A stretch of DNA of 64,000 bases from Sipunculus nudus (lineage: Eukaryota; Annelida; Sipuncula; Golfingiida; Sipunculidae), in assembly GCA_026874595.1 (NCBI GenBank), contig CM049309.1:12762576-12826575 (forward strand), written 5' to 3'. Made by a program: the position numbers and the translations under genes. A model generated the notes under the pieces. That model saw nothing but the letters and a program-made list of their open reading frames with translations, was not told where the DNA came from and made no database searches. The stretch's first letter is position 1; each line of letters begins with the position of its first letter. Of the stretch, positions 9,021 to 20,218 are shown piece after piece.

Positions 9021-10223
9021 TTAAAAAGGAAACTGTTTGTGAAACTGGCTGAGCACCGTCTGGGTCTGTTCAGCAGGGATGAGGGCCATGAGCTCCAGGG
9101 CATCTCTCATTCTCTTGAGCGTTTCATAGTTGTCTCTGCCCGTGACCGTCAGAGTGAAGACTTCCATATCACCTACTTTCCTCCGCTTGTCCATCGTGGC
9201 ACCGACCTGCGGAGCCCCAAGACCTGTGGCTTTTCTTTTCTGGCCCGCCTGTGGACCTGTCTTCTCATCCACCCGACGGTCCCGACCGGGGCAGGCACAG
9301 ATTCGGACCTCGGCAGACTGTCTGCCCAGCACTTGCCCCTGGTGTTCCAGCGTGAAGATGACCCTGAGAGGGCGTCTGTTGAGTCCACCCACACAGGAAG
9401 AGAAGCACATGAACTGGTAGAGGTTGGTGATCCATTGGTTACCCGCTTGTGGTGTCTGATGAGGTATAATGACTGACTGCCTGCGCGTTTCGGGGTCCTC
9501 GTAGTACCGGGAAAGTGAATGTTCGCATCGCAGCAGGTGGGATGGTGCTGGGTGGTTGTCGTTGAACTCGCTTGTACCGGCGTGGTTTGGACATCGGGTG
9601 ACGATCTCCTGCACGTGTTCCGGCTTGACATAGACAGGCATGGCTCTGATAATACTACCGCTGGGAGGTGGGGTGGCCGTGGTGAACTTGACCGGACAAG
9701 CAGTGGCCATGCGCACATAGAGTTTATTCAGAGCTGGTGAGTAGGTCCAGTTGGCAGATTTGGTGTCCTTGACTGGCTGTTCGAAACCCACCTGGAAGCC
9801 GTAGTGGCCTGGGTATGCCGTGGCAGACGGCAGGGAGTGCTGCTGGCCTGTGGCTGGAGAAGCCTGCGGTGACGGGGTTGATGTGGTCAGGGGTACAGGG
9901 ATTTGCGAGTCCGCTGCTCTGTCACTCATGTCACGTGACGCATCGGCTTCCAGCAGATCCTGTACGCTGTCGGCATGAGTGTAATATTCTTCGGGATCCG
10001 TTTTCAGAAGATCGGCGTGTGGACGGCCGAGAACTCCCTCCACGTCCGCCGTGCTGAGTGGACAGAGGTCCTCCGAATCCGAACCGGAACTGAGCGAATG
10101 CCACAGCTGATCCACCTCATCTGAAACATCGTATTGCTCGGTGTCTTCTAGCACAAACGCTGGTTGCTTTTTCGCCGGGCTGGTTTGAAGATCGGTCCGA
10201 TGATAGTGCATGAATGAAGTCAT
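9021..10223 (-). CDS. p53: p53-family transcription factor, gene 3 (intact, 400 aa, consensus protein)
   Basis: It encodes the commonest protein form (K18, Y81, V87) and is identical in protein sequence to gene 6. All Zn ligands, DNA-contact arginines, nuclear-localisation clusters and the tetramerisation domain are present. The TATA box is at 10304-10311. Confidence 0.95.
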   Translation of the reverse strand: MTSFMHYHRTDLQTSPAKKQPAFVLEDTEQYDVSDEVDQLWHSLSSGSDSEDLCPLSTADVEGVLGRPHADLLKTDPEEYYTHADSVQDLLEADASRDMSDRAADSQIPVPLTTSTPSPQASPATGQQHSLPSATAYPGHYGFQVGFEQPVKDTKSANWTYSPALNKLYVRMATACPVKFTTATPPPSGSIIRAMPVYVKPEHVQEIVTRCPNHAGTSEFNDNHPAPSHLLRCEHSLSRYYEDPETRRQSVIIPHQTPQAGNQWITNLYQFMCFSSCVGGLNRRPLRVIFTLEHQGQVLGRQSAEVRICACPGRDRRVDEKTGPQAGQKRKATGLGAPQVGATMDKRRKVGDMEVFTLTVTGRDNYETLKRMRDALELMALIPAEQTQTVLSQFHKQFPF

Positions 10224-12357
10224 TTTTTTTCAGTTATTGTGAATAGCAGGATGTTGTTATGTGAAAAGCGGCTCGGATACTGCAGTCAATTACGGGAAGT
10301 GGGTATATATATTTGACCATTGTATTTAAAGTGATAAGTATTTCCTGAAGAGCGGTCAGTTCATAAGGCGTTGTTGAGAGTAGATATCTAGCGCAGTCTG
10401 GTACTCGCCATCGCAGAACCTATTGGACACGGTCCATTACTCTCAACCCATCACATCACAGGGCGTGGGAGGAATGATTAGGTCGGGGCGCCCGGTGCGG
10501 GCAGGGCCGTCCCGGTCCACTGCTTCTCACTCGGAACCGGACAAGCCTCTTGATTATCATTACCAGTGCTCAGTTTAGGGAAATGACTTCAAACGGAGAC
10601 TTAAACAATCGCAATGTTCTTGCAGTGTAACAGTGAGAAGATTATTACTCGGAGACCGCATTTAAATGCAGTTCAGAAAAGAGGGACAATCATCATTAAT
10701 TCATGCAGTCGCTGGTATTTTGCCGCTGTTGCGCTGAAACTAAACAACCATTTTAATTATCCTAGTGATACATAATAAAATAACAACAATTCAGTACAAG
10801 TACACGTGATGAGGTTTATTTAACAGGTTTGACTCAAGTGAATAATATTTTTTTTAATGAATTCTATTTGGGCCGAATCGAAAAAAAAATCTTATCTTCT
10901 CGTAATGTTTTCTATTTTATGTGCTCCTCGATTAGAATTATAAAGGGTGACACTAAAATTACCATTTTAAACGTAAAATGTTCGAAAGATTTTTGGCTAT
11001 GTTTTTTTTTTTTTTTTTTTTTTAGGCTCATGGCTTGACAGCGGTGATGTCATCCGGTGTGGGCGAAGTAACCAGCGACTAGGATAACCGCTGAGGAAAC
11101 AGCTTCCGTAACTGACAGGCTTTAATAAATTAACAACTATATTTGTTCTCTTCTCACACACACACATTCACGCGCGCACATGCAGTGAATCAATTTTTAA
11201 TATATTAATGCGCAAGATAAGAATAAAGAGATATATACATATCACCAATTAACATATATATTTTACTGCAGTGTCGCTGAATATACGTCAGGTGAAGACA
11301 TCATGCAGTTCTTACATCAAACATTGCCGGCAGTCTGACCGACACGCACATGCATGTAAAAGTTTAAACAAAAAAAAATGAGTCGTCAAGAAAAATCGAC
11401 AAGTAACATCCAAAAATGCAGTTACCAATAAAAATACATTTTAACCAACACCTGCAGAAATAAAAAAAAATTTCCTAACCGCTTTGATGTAATACCGAGC
11501 AAAAGATCAAAGGCTGTTGTTTGTAAATTTGATGAAATTCGGAATTTTATTTTTGGTTCACCAAAGGCAATATCAAAACGATAACGTTATCAAAAATAAC
11601 TCCGACAAATTCACATGGCATTTTTATGTGTGACATTGAAAGTTTGGGTTGAGTTACAGAATTAATCGGAAACGGGCTATATATACAGGAAAGCGGCCCT
11701 TCATTTTCATGTTCCGCTGCACTCTTGTAAAGGCCGAGGATTCATTTGCGGGAACAACTTTTGTTTTGCTATTGTACCGGTACAAAAGGCGACTTTGTCT
11801 GGGCCTGCGTATTCAGAAAATGAGATATCCTGGGTTCCATCATCTTTTAATAGTGGGCTTTATATTTTGCGGGATTTATTTCACGAGCCCCGGGCAAAGA
11901 CTGCAACAAAGTATTCATGTTCGGAAAGCGCGTACTGCATTGAGTCTCTATATATATAGTCTCCTGTATTGATAATGATGTAATCGCATGATTTTAATAA
12001 GGAAAATGGGTTACCAGAATTCGTAACAGACAGGATTTTCTCCATATTTATTGAAGATAAATGACAATAATATCTGACAGTGGGTTGAAAATATTTATTA
12101 TAATATAATTGAATATGTCAAGCAAATGAAATAGTTTATGTAGCAACAATATTGACATAACCCGCAACAATTTACATGTACACAAGGATGTTAGAAAAAT
12201 ATTGTTATTTTAGTGGATCAACACGTAAAAGCACCGAGTGCACGAAATATAAGCAAATGCATAGATGTAATATATTATAGCACCTAAAGAGTTGTGAACC
12301 TAATATTTGAGGCGCTGCTCATGCAGCAGGCATGCAGAATGTCCTCTGGAAATTAGG
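10224..12357. other. Spacer 3
   Basis: It has the same layout as spacer 0. The T run is 11002-11023 (22 T). A GTTAAG-to-GTTTAG change (about 10573) puts a stop into the plus-strand frame that stays open elsewhere, so that frame is not constrained. The p53 half-site decamer reads GGACAAGCCT. A cluster of changes near 11673 alters the usual GAGCTCGATATA. No gene is seen beyond the 50-codon ORF. Confidence 0.8.
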
Positions 12358-13560
12358 TTAAAAAGGAAACTGTTTGTGAAACTGGCTAAGCACCGTCTGG
12401 GTCTGTTCAGCAGGGATGAGGGCCATGAGCTCCAGGGCATCTCTCATTCTCTTGAGCGTTTCATAGTTGTCTCTGCCCGTGACCGTCAGAGTGAAGACTT
12501 CCATATCACCTACTTTCCTCCGCTTGTCCATCGTGGCACCGACCTGCGGAGCCCCAAGACCTGTGGCTTTTCTTTTCTGGCCCGCCTGTGGACCTGTCTT
12601 CTCATCCACCCGACGGTCCTGACCGGGGCAGGCACAGATTCTAACCTCGGCAGACTGTCTGCCCAGCACTTGCCCCTGGTGTTCCAGCGTGAAGATGACC
12701 CTGAGAGGGCGTCTGTTGAGTCCACCCACACAGGAAGAGAAGCACATGAACTGGTAGAGGTTGGTGATCCATTGGTTACCCGCTTGTGGTGTCTGATGAG
12801 GTATAATGACTGACTGCCTGCGCGTTTCGGGGTCCTCGTAGTACCGGGAAAGTGAATGTTCGCATCGCAGCAGGTGGGATGGTGCTGGGTGGTTGTCGTT
12901 GAACTCGCTTGTACCGGCGTGGTTTGGACATCGGGTGACGATCTCCTGCACGTGTTCCGGCTTGCCATAGACAGGCATGGCTCTGATAATACTACCGCTG
13001 GGAGGTGGGGTGGCCGTGGTGAACTTGACCGGACAAGCAGTGGCCATGCGCACATAGAGTTTATTCAGAGCTGGTGAGTAGGTCCAGTTGGCAGATTTGG
13101 TGTCCTTGACTGGCTGTTCGAAACCCACCTGGAAGCCGTAGTGGCCTGGGTATGCCGTGGCAGACGGCAGGGAGTGCTGCTGGCCTGTGGCTGGAGAAGC
13201 CTGCGGTGACGGGGTTGATGTGGTCAGGGGTACAGGGATTTGCGAGTCCGCTGCTCTGTCACTCATGTCACGTGACGCATCGGCTTCCAGCAGATCCTGT
13301 ACGCTGTCGGCATGAGTGTAATATTCTTCGGGATCCGTTTTCAGAAGATCGGCGTGTGGACGGCCGAGAACTCCCTCCACGTCCGCCGTGCTGAGTGGAC
13401 AGAGGTCCTCCGAATCCGAACCGGAACTGAGCGAATGCCACAGCTGATCCACCTCATCTGAAACATCGTATTGCTCGGTGTCTTCCAGCACAAACGCTGG
13501 TTGCTTTCTCGCCGGGCTGGTTTGAAGATCGGTCCGATGATAGTGCATGAATGAAGTCAT
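12358..13560 (-). CDS. p53: p53-family transcription factor, gene 4 (intact frame, contact residue R314Q)
   Basis: All 400 codons are open. Changes from the commonest form are R18, V199G and R314Q. R314 aligns with human R280, which contacts DNA in the major groove, so this copy may bind DNA weakly or with altered specificity. The tetramerisation domain is intact, so a dominant-negative subunit is conceivable (inference). The TATA box is at 13641-13648. Confidence 0.93.
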   Translation of the reverse strand: MTSFMHYHRTDLQTSPARKQPAFVLEDTEQYDVSDEVDQLWHSLSSGSDSEDLCPLSTADVEGVLGRPHADLLKTDPEEYYTHADSVQDLLEADASRDMSDRAADSQIPVPLTTSTPSPQASPATGQQHSLPSATAYPGHYGFQVGFEQPVKDTKSANWTYSPALNKLYVRMATACPVKFTTATPPPSGSIIRAMPVYGKPEHVQEIVTRCPNHAGTSEFNDNHPAPSHLLRCEHSLSRYYEDPETRRQSVIIPHQTPQAGNQWITNLYQFMCFSSCVGGLNRRPLRVIFTLEHQGQVLGRQSAEVRICACPGQDRRVDEKTGPQAGQKRKATGLGAPQVGATMDKRRKVGDMEVFTLTVTGRDNYETLKRMRDALELMALIPAEQTQTVLSQFHKQFPF

Positions 13561-15687
13561 TTTTTTTCAGTTATTGTGAATAGCAGGATGTTGTTATGTG
13601 AAAAGCGGCTCGGATACTGCAGTCAATTACGGTAAGTGGGTATATATATTTGACCATTGTATTTAAAGTGATAAGTATTTCCTGAAGAGCGGTCAGTTCA
13701 TAAGGCGTTGTTGAGAGTAGATATCTAGCGCAGTCTGGTACTCGCCATCGCAGAACCTATTGGACACGGTCCATTACTCTCAACCCATCACATCACAGGG
13801 CGTGGGAGGAATGATTAGGTCGGGGCGCCCGGTGCGGGCAGGGCCGTCCCGGTCCACTGCTTCTCACTCGGAACCGGGCAAGCCTCTTGATTATCATTAC
13901 CAGTGCTCAGTTAAGGGAAATGACTTCAAACGGAGACTTAAACAATCGCAATGTTCTTGCAGTGTAACAGTGAGAAGATTATTACTCGGAGACCGCATTT
14001 AAATGCAGTTCAGAAAAGAGGGACAATCATCATTAATTCATGCAGTCGCTGGTATTTTGCCGCTGTTGCGCTGCAACTAAACAACCATTTAAATTATCCT
14101 AGTGATACATAATAAAATAACAACAATTCAGTACAAGTACACGTGATGAGGTTTATTTAACAGGTTTGACTCAAGTGAATAATATTTTTTTAATGAATTC
14201 TATTTGGGCCGAATCGAAAAAAAAATCTTATCTTCTCGTAATGTTTTCTATTTTATGTGCTCCTCGATAAGAATTATAAAGGGTGACACTAAAATTACCA
14301 TTTTAAACGTAAAATGTTCGAAAGATTTTTGGTTATGTTTTTTTTTTCTTTTTTAGGCTCATGGATTGGCAGCGGTGATGTCATCCGGTGTGGGCGAAGT
14401 AACCAGCGACTAGGATAACCGCTGAGGAAACAGCTTTCGTAACTGACAGGCTTTAATAAATTAACAACTATATTTGTTCTCTTCTCACACACACATTCAC
14501 GCGCGCACATGCAGTGAATCAATTTTTAATATATTAATGCGCAAGATAAGAATAAAGAGATATATACATATTACCAATTAACATATATATTTTACTGCAG
14601 TGTCGCTGAATATACGTCAGGTGAAGACATCATGCAGTTCTAACATCAAACATTGCCGGCAGTCTGACCGACACGCACATGCATGTAAAAGTTTAAACAA
14701 ACCAAAATGAGTCGTCAAGAAAAAATCGACAAGTAACATCCAAAAATGCAGTTACCAATAAAAATACATTTTAACCAATACCTGCAGAAATAAAAAAAAA
14801 TTTCCTAACCGCTTTGATGTAATACCGAGCAAAAGATCAAAGGCTGTTGTTTGTAAATTTGATGAAATTCGGAATTTTATTTTTGGTTCACCAAAGGCAA
14901 TATCAAAACGATAACGTTATCAAAAATAACTCCGACAAATTCACATGGCATTTTTATGTGTGACATTGAAAGTTTGGGTTGAGTTACAGAATTAATCGGA
15001 AACGAGCTCGATATACAGGAAAGCGGCCCTTCATTTTCATGTTCCGCTGCACTCTTTTAAAGGCCGAGGATTAATTTGCGGGAACAACTTTTGTTTTGCT
15101 ATTGTACCGGTACAAAAGGCGACTTTGTCTGGGCCTGCGTATTCAGAAAATGAGATATCCTGGGTTCCATCATCTTTTAATAGTGGGCTTTATATTTTGC
15201 GGGATTTATTTCACGAGCCCCGGGCAAAGACTGCAACAAAGTATTCATGTTCGGAAAGCGCGTACTGCATTGAGTCTCTATATATATAGTCTCTTGTATT
15301 GATAATGATGTAATCGCATGATTTTAATAAGGAAAATGGGTTACCAGAATTCGTTACAGACAGGATTTTCTCCATATTTATTGAAGATAAATGACAATAA
15401 TATCTGACAGTGGGTTGAAAATATTTATTATAATATAATTGAATATGTCAAGCAAATGAAATAGTTTATGTAGCAACAATATTGACATAACCCGCAACAA
15501 TTTACATGTACACAAGGATGTTAGAAAAATATTGTTATTTTAGTGGATCAACACGTAAAAGCACCGAGTGCACGAAATATAAGCAAATACATAGATGTAA
15601 TATATTATAGCACCTAAAGAGTTGTGAACCTAATATTTGAGGCGCTGCTCATGCAGCAGGCATGCAGAATGTCCTCTGGAAATTAGG
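13561..15687. other. Spacer 4
   Basis: It has the same layout as spacer 0. The T run (14338-14354) is broken by one C at 14348. It shares the GCTGCAACTAA variant with spacer 2. The initiator region reads GGTAAG in place of GGGAAG on the plus strand. No gene is seen beyond the 50-codon ORF. Confidence 0.8.
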
Positions 15688-16890
15688 TTATAAAGGAAAC
15701 TGTTTGTGAAACTGGCTGAGCACCGTCTGGGTCTGTTCAGCAGGGATGAGGGCCATGAGCTCCAGGGCATCTCTCAATCTCTTGAGCGTTTCATAGTTGT
15801 CTCTGCCCGTGACCGTCAGAGTGAAGACTTCCATATCACCTACTTTCCTCCGCTTGTCCATCGTGGCACCGACCTGCGGAGTCCCAAGACCTGTGGCTTT
15901 TCTTTTCTGGCCCGCCTGTGGACCTGTCTTCTCATCCACCCGACGGTCCCGACCGGGGCAGGCACAGATTCGGACCTCGGCAGACTGTCTGCCCAGCACT
16001 TGCCCCTGGTGTTCCAGCGTGAAGATGACCCTGAGAGGGCGTCTGTTCAGTCCACCCACACAGGAAGAGAAGCACATGAACTGGTAGAGGTTGGTGATCC
16101 ATTGGTTACCCGCTTGTGGTGTCTGATGAGGTATAATGACTGACTGCCTGCGCGTTTCGGGGTCCTCGTAGTACCGGGAAAGTGAATGTTCGCATCGCAG
16201 CAGGTGGGATGGTGCTGGGTGGTTGTCGTTGAACTCGCTTGTACCGGCGTGGTTTGGACATCGGGTGACGATCTCCTGCACGTGTTCCGGCTTGACATAG
16301 ACAGGCATGGCTCTGATAATACTACCGCTGGGAGGTGGGGTGGCCGTGGTGAACTTGACCGGACAAGCAGTGGCCATGCGCACATAGAGTTTATTCAGAG
16401 CTGGTGAGTAGGTCCAGTTGGCAGATTTGGTGTCCTTGACTGGCTGTTCGAAACCCACCTGGAAGCAGTAGTGGCCTGGGTATGCCGTGGCAGACGGCAG
16501 GGAGTGCTGCTGGCCTGTGGCTGGAGAAGCCTGCGGTGACGGGGTTGATGTGGTCAGGGGTACAGGGATTTGCGAGTCCGCTGCTCTGTCACTCATGTCA
16601 CGTGACGCATCGGCTTCCAGCAGATCCTGTACGCTGTCGGCATGAGTGTAATATTCTTCGGGATCCGTTTTCAGAAGATCGGCGTGTGGACAGCCGAGAA
16701 CTCCCTCCACGTCCGCCGTGCTGAGTGGACAGAGGTCCTCCGAATCCGAACCGGAACTGAGCGAATGCCACAGCTGATCCACCTCATCTGAAACATCGTA
16801 TTGCTCGGTGTCTTCTAGCACAAACGCTGGTTGCTTTTTCGCCGGGCTGGTTTGAAGATCGGTCCGATGATAGTGCATGAATGAAGTCAT
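15688..16890 (-). CDS. p53: p53-family transcription factor, gene 5 (intact, divergent)
   Basis: The frame is open for 400 codons with R67C, G142C, A337T, M372L and F400L. The M372L change is conservative and lies in the tetramerisation helix. G142C is shared with gene 10. A silent change at 16048 is shared with gene 19, 46.6 kb away. Zn ligands and DNA-contact arginines are intact. The TATA box is at 16972-16979, extended by one GG-to-GA change. Confidence 0.93.
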   Translation of the reverse strand: MTSFMHYHRTDLQTSPAKKQPAFVLEDTEQYDVSDEVDQLWHSLSSGSDSEDLCPLSTADVEGVLGCPHADLLKTDPEEYYTHADSVQDLLEADASRDMSDRAADSQIPVPLTTSTPSPQASPATGQQHSLPSATAYPGHYCFQVGFEQPVKDTKSANWTYSPALNKLYVRMATACPVKFTTATPPPSGSIIRAMPVYVKPEHVQEIVTRCPNHAGTSEFNDNHPAPSHLLRCEHSLSRYYEDPETRRQSVIIPHQTPQAGNQWITNLYQFMCFSSCVGGLNRRPLRVIFTLEHQGQVLGRQSAEVRICACPGRDRRVDEKTGPQAGQKRKATGLGTPQVGATMDKRRKVGDMEVFTLTVTGRDNYETLKRLRDALELMALIPAEQTQTVLSQFHKQFPL

Positions 16891-19015
16891 TTTTTTTTCA
16901 GTTATTGTGAATAGCAGGATGTTGTTATGTGAAAAGCGGCTCGGATACTGCAGTCAATTACGGGAAGTGGATATATATATTTGACCATTGTATTTAAAGT
17001 GATAAATATTTTTCTGAAGAGCGGTCAGTTCATAAGGCGTTGTTGAGAGTAGATATCTAGCGCAGTCTGGTACTCGCCATCGCAGAACCTATTGGACACG
17101 GTCCATTACTTTCAACCCATCACATCACAGGGCGTGGGAGGAATGATTAGGTCGGGGCGCCCGGTGCGGGCAGGGCCGTCCCGGTCCACTGCTTCTCACT
17201 CGGAACCGGGCAAGCCTCTTGATTATCATTACCAGTGCTCAGTTAAGGGAAATGACTTCAAACGGAGAATTAAACAATCGCAATGTTCTTGCAGTGTAAC
17301 AGTGAGAAGATTATTACTCGGAGACCGCATTTAAATGCAGTTCAGAAAAGAGGGACAATCATCATTAATTCATGCAGTCGCTGGTATTTTGCCGCTGTTG
17401 CGCTGAAACTAAACAACCATTTTAATTATCCTAGTGATACATAATAAAATAACAACAATTCAGTACAAGTACACGTGATGAGGTTTATTTAACAGGTTTG
17501 ACTCAAGTAAATAATATTTTTTTAATGAATTCTATTTGGGCCGAATCGAAAAAAAAATCTTATCTTCTCGTAATGTTTTCTATTTTATGTGCTCCTCGAT
17601 TAGAATTATAAAGGGTGACACTAAAATTACCATTTTAAACGTAAAATGTTTTGAAAGATTTTTGGCTATTTTTTTTTTTTTTTTAGGCTCATGGATTGAC
17701 AGCGGTGATGTCATCCGGTGTGGGCGAAGTAACCAGCGACTAGGATAACCGCTGAGGAAACAGCTTCCGTAACTGACAGGCTTTAATAAATTAACAACTA
17801 TATTTGTTCTCTTCTCACACACACATTCACGCGCGCACATGCAGTGAATCAATTTTAATATATTAATGCGCAAGATAAGAATAAAGAGATATATACATAT
17901 CACCAATTAACATATATATTTTACTGCAGTGTCGCTGAATATACGTCAGGTGAAGACATCATGCAGTTCTTACATCAAACATTGCCGGCAGTCTGACCGA
18001 CACGCACATGCATGTAAAAGTTTAAACAAACCAAAATGAGTCGTCAAGAAAAATCGACAAGTAACATCCAAAAATGCAGTTACCAATAAAAATACATTTT
18101 AACCAATACCTGCAGAAATAAAAAAAAATTTCCTAACCGCTTTAATGTAATACCGAGCAAAAGATCAAAGGCTGTTGTTTGTAAATTTGATGAAATTCGG
18201 AATTTTATTTTTGGTTCACCAAAGGCAATATCAAAACGATAACGTTATCAAAAATAACTCCGACAAATTCACATGGCATTTTTATGTGTGACATTGAAAG
18301 TTTGGGTTGAGTTACAGAATTAATCGGAAACGAGCTCGATATACAGGAAAGCGGCCCTTCATTTTCATGTTCCCCTGCACTCTTTTAAAGGCCGAGGATT
18401 AATTTGCGGGAACAACTTTTGTTTTGCTATTGTACCGGTACAAAAGGCGACTTTGTCTGGGCCTGCGTATTCAGAAAATGAGATATCCTGGGTTCCATCA
18501 TCTTTTAATAGTGGGCTTTATATTTTGCGGGATTTATTTCACGAGCCCCGGGCAAAGACTGCAACAAAGTATTCATGTTCGGAAAGCGCGTACTGCATTG
18601 AGTCTCTATATATATAGTCTCTTGTATTGATAATGATGAAATCGCATGATTTTAATAAGGAAAATGGGTTACCAGAATTCGTTACAGACAGGATTTTCTC
18701 CATATTTATTGAAGATAAATGACAATAATATCTGACAGTGGGTTGAAAATATTTATTATAATATAATTGAATATGTCAAGCAAATAAAATAGTTTATGTA
18801 GCAACAATATTGACATAACCCGCAACAATTTACATGTACACAAGGATGTTAGAAAAATATTGTTATTTTAGTGGATCAACACGTAAAAGCACCGAGTGCA
18901 CGAAATATAAGCAAATACATAGATGTAATATATTATAGCACCTAAAGAGTTGTGAACCTAATATTTGAGGCGCTGCTCATGCAGCAGGCATGCAGAATGT
19001 CCTCTGGAAATTAGG
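16891..19015. other. Spacer 5
   Basis: It has the same layout as spacer 0. The T run is short (17669-17684, 16 T). The upstream variant GATAAATATTTTTCTG (about 17002) is shared only with spacer 19, and GAGAATTAAAC (about 17266) only with spacer 6. No gene is seen beyond the 50-codon ORF. Confidence 0.8.
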
Positions 19016-20218
19016 TTAAAAAGGAAACTGTTTGTGAAACTGGCTGAGCACCGTCTGGGTCTGTTCAGCAGGGATGAGGGCCATGAGCTCCAGGGCATCT
19101 CTCATTCTCTTGAGCGTTTCATAGTTGTCTCTGCCCGTGACCGTCAGAGTGAAGACTTCCATATCACCTACTTTCCTCCGCTTGTCCATCGTGGCACCGA
19201 CCTGCGGAGCCCCAAGACCTGTGGCTTTTCTTTTCTGGCCCGCCTGTGGACCTGTCTTCTCATCCACCCGACGGTCCCGACCGGGGCAGGCACAGATTCG
19301 GACCTCGGCAGACTGTCTGCCCAGCACTTGCCCCTGGTGTTCCAGCGTGAAGATGACCCTGAGAGGGCGTCTGTTGAGTCCACCCACACAGGAAGAGAAG
19401 CACATGAACTGGTAGAGGTTGGTGATCCATTGGTTACCCGCTTGTGGTGTCTGATGAGGTATAATGACTGACTGCCTGCGCGTTTCGGGGTCCTCGTAGT
19501 ACCGGGAAAGTGAATGTTCGCATCGCAGCAGGTGGGATGGTGCTGGGTGGTTGTCGTTGAACTCGCTTGTACCGGCGTGGTTTGGACATCGGGTGACGAT
19601 CTCCTGCACGTGTTCCGGCTTGACATAGACAGGCATGGCTCTGATAATACTACCGCTGGGAGGTGGGGTGGCCGTGGTGAACTTGACCGGACAAGCAGTG
19701 GCCATGCGCACATAGAGTTTATTCAGAGCTGGTGAGTAGGTCCAGTTGGCAGATTTGGTGTCCTTGACTGGCTGTTCGAAACCCACCTGGAAGCCGTAGT
19801 GGCCTGGGTATGCCGTGGCAGACGGCAGGGAGTGCTGCTGGCCTGTGGCTGGAGAAGCCTGCGGTGACGGGGTTGATGTGGTCAGGGGTACAGGGATTTG
19901 CGAGTCCGCTGCTCTGTCACTCATGTCACGTGACGCATCGGCTTCCAGCAGATCCTGTACGCTGTCGGCATGAGTGTAATATTCTTCGGGATCCGTTTTC
20001 AGAAGATCGGCGTGTGGACGGCCGAGAACTCCCTCCACGTCCGCCGTGCTGAGTGGACAGAGGTCCTCCGAATCCGAACCGGAACTGAGCGAATGCCACA
20101 GCTGATCCACCTCATCTGAAACATCGTATTGCTCGGTGTCTTCTAGCACAAACGCTGGTTGCTTTTTCGCCGGGCTCGTTTGAAGATCGGTCCGATGATA
20201 GTGCATGAATGAAGTCAT
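19016..20218 (-). CDS. p53: p53-family transcription factor, gene 6 (intact, consensus protein)
   Basis: Its 400-aa protein is identical to that of gene 3, although it has silent differences such as a change in the T14-S15 region (plus-strand GGGCTCGTTT). All functional residues are present. The TATA box is at 20298-20305. Confidence 0.95.
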   Translation of the reverse strand: MTSFMHYHRTDLQTSPAKKQPAFVLEDTEQYDVSDEVDQLWHSLSSGSDSEDLCPLSTADVEGVLGRPHADLLKTDPEEYYTHADSVQDLLEADASRDMSDRAADSQIPVPLTTSTPSPQASPATGQQHSLPSATAYPGHYGFQVGFEQPVKDTKSANWTYSPALNKLYVRMATACPVKFTTATPPPSGSIIRAMPVYVKPEHVQEIVTRCPNHAGTSEFNDNHPAPSHLLRCEHSLSRYYEDPETRRQSVIIPHQTPQAGNQWITNLYQFMCFSSCVGGLNRRPLRVIFTLEHQGQVLGRQSAEVRICACPGRDRRVDEKTGPQAGQKRKATGLGAPQVGATMDKRRKVGDMEVFTLTVTGRDNYETLKRMRDALELMALIPAEQTQTVLSQFHKQFPF

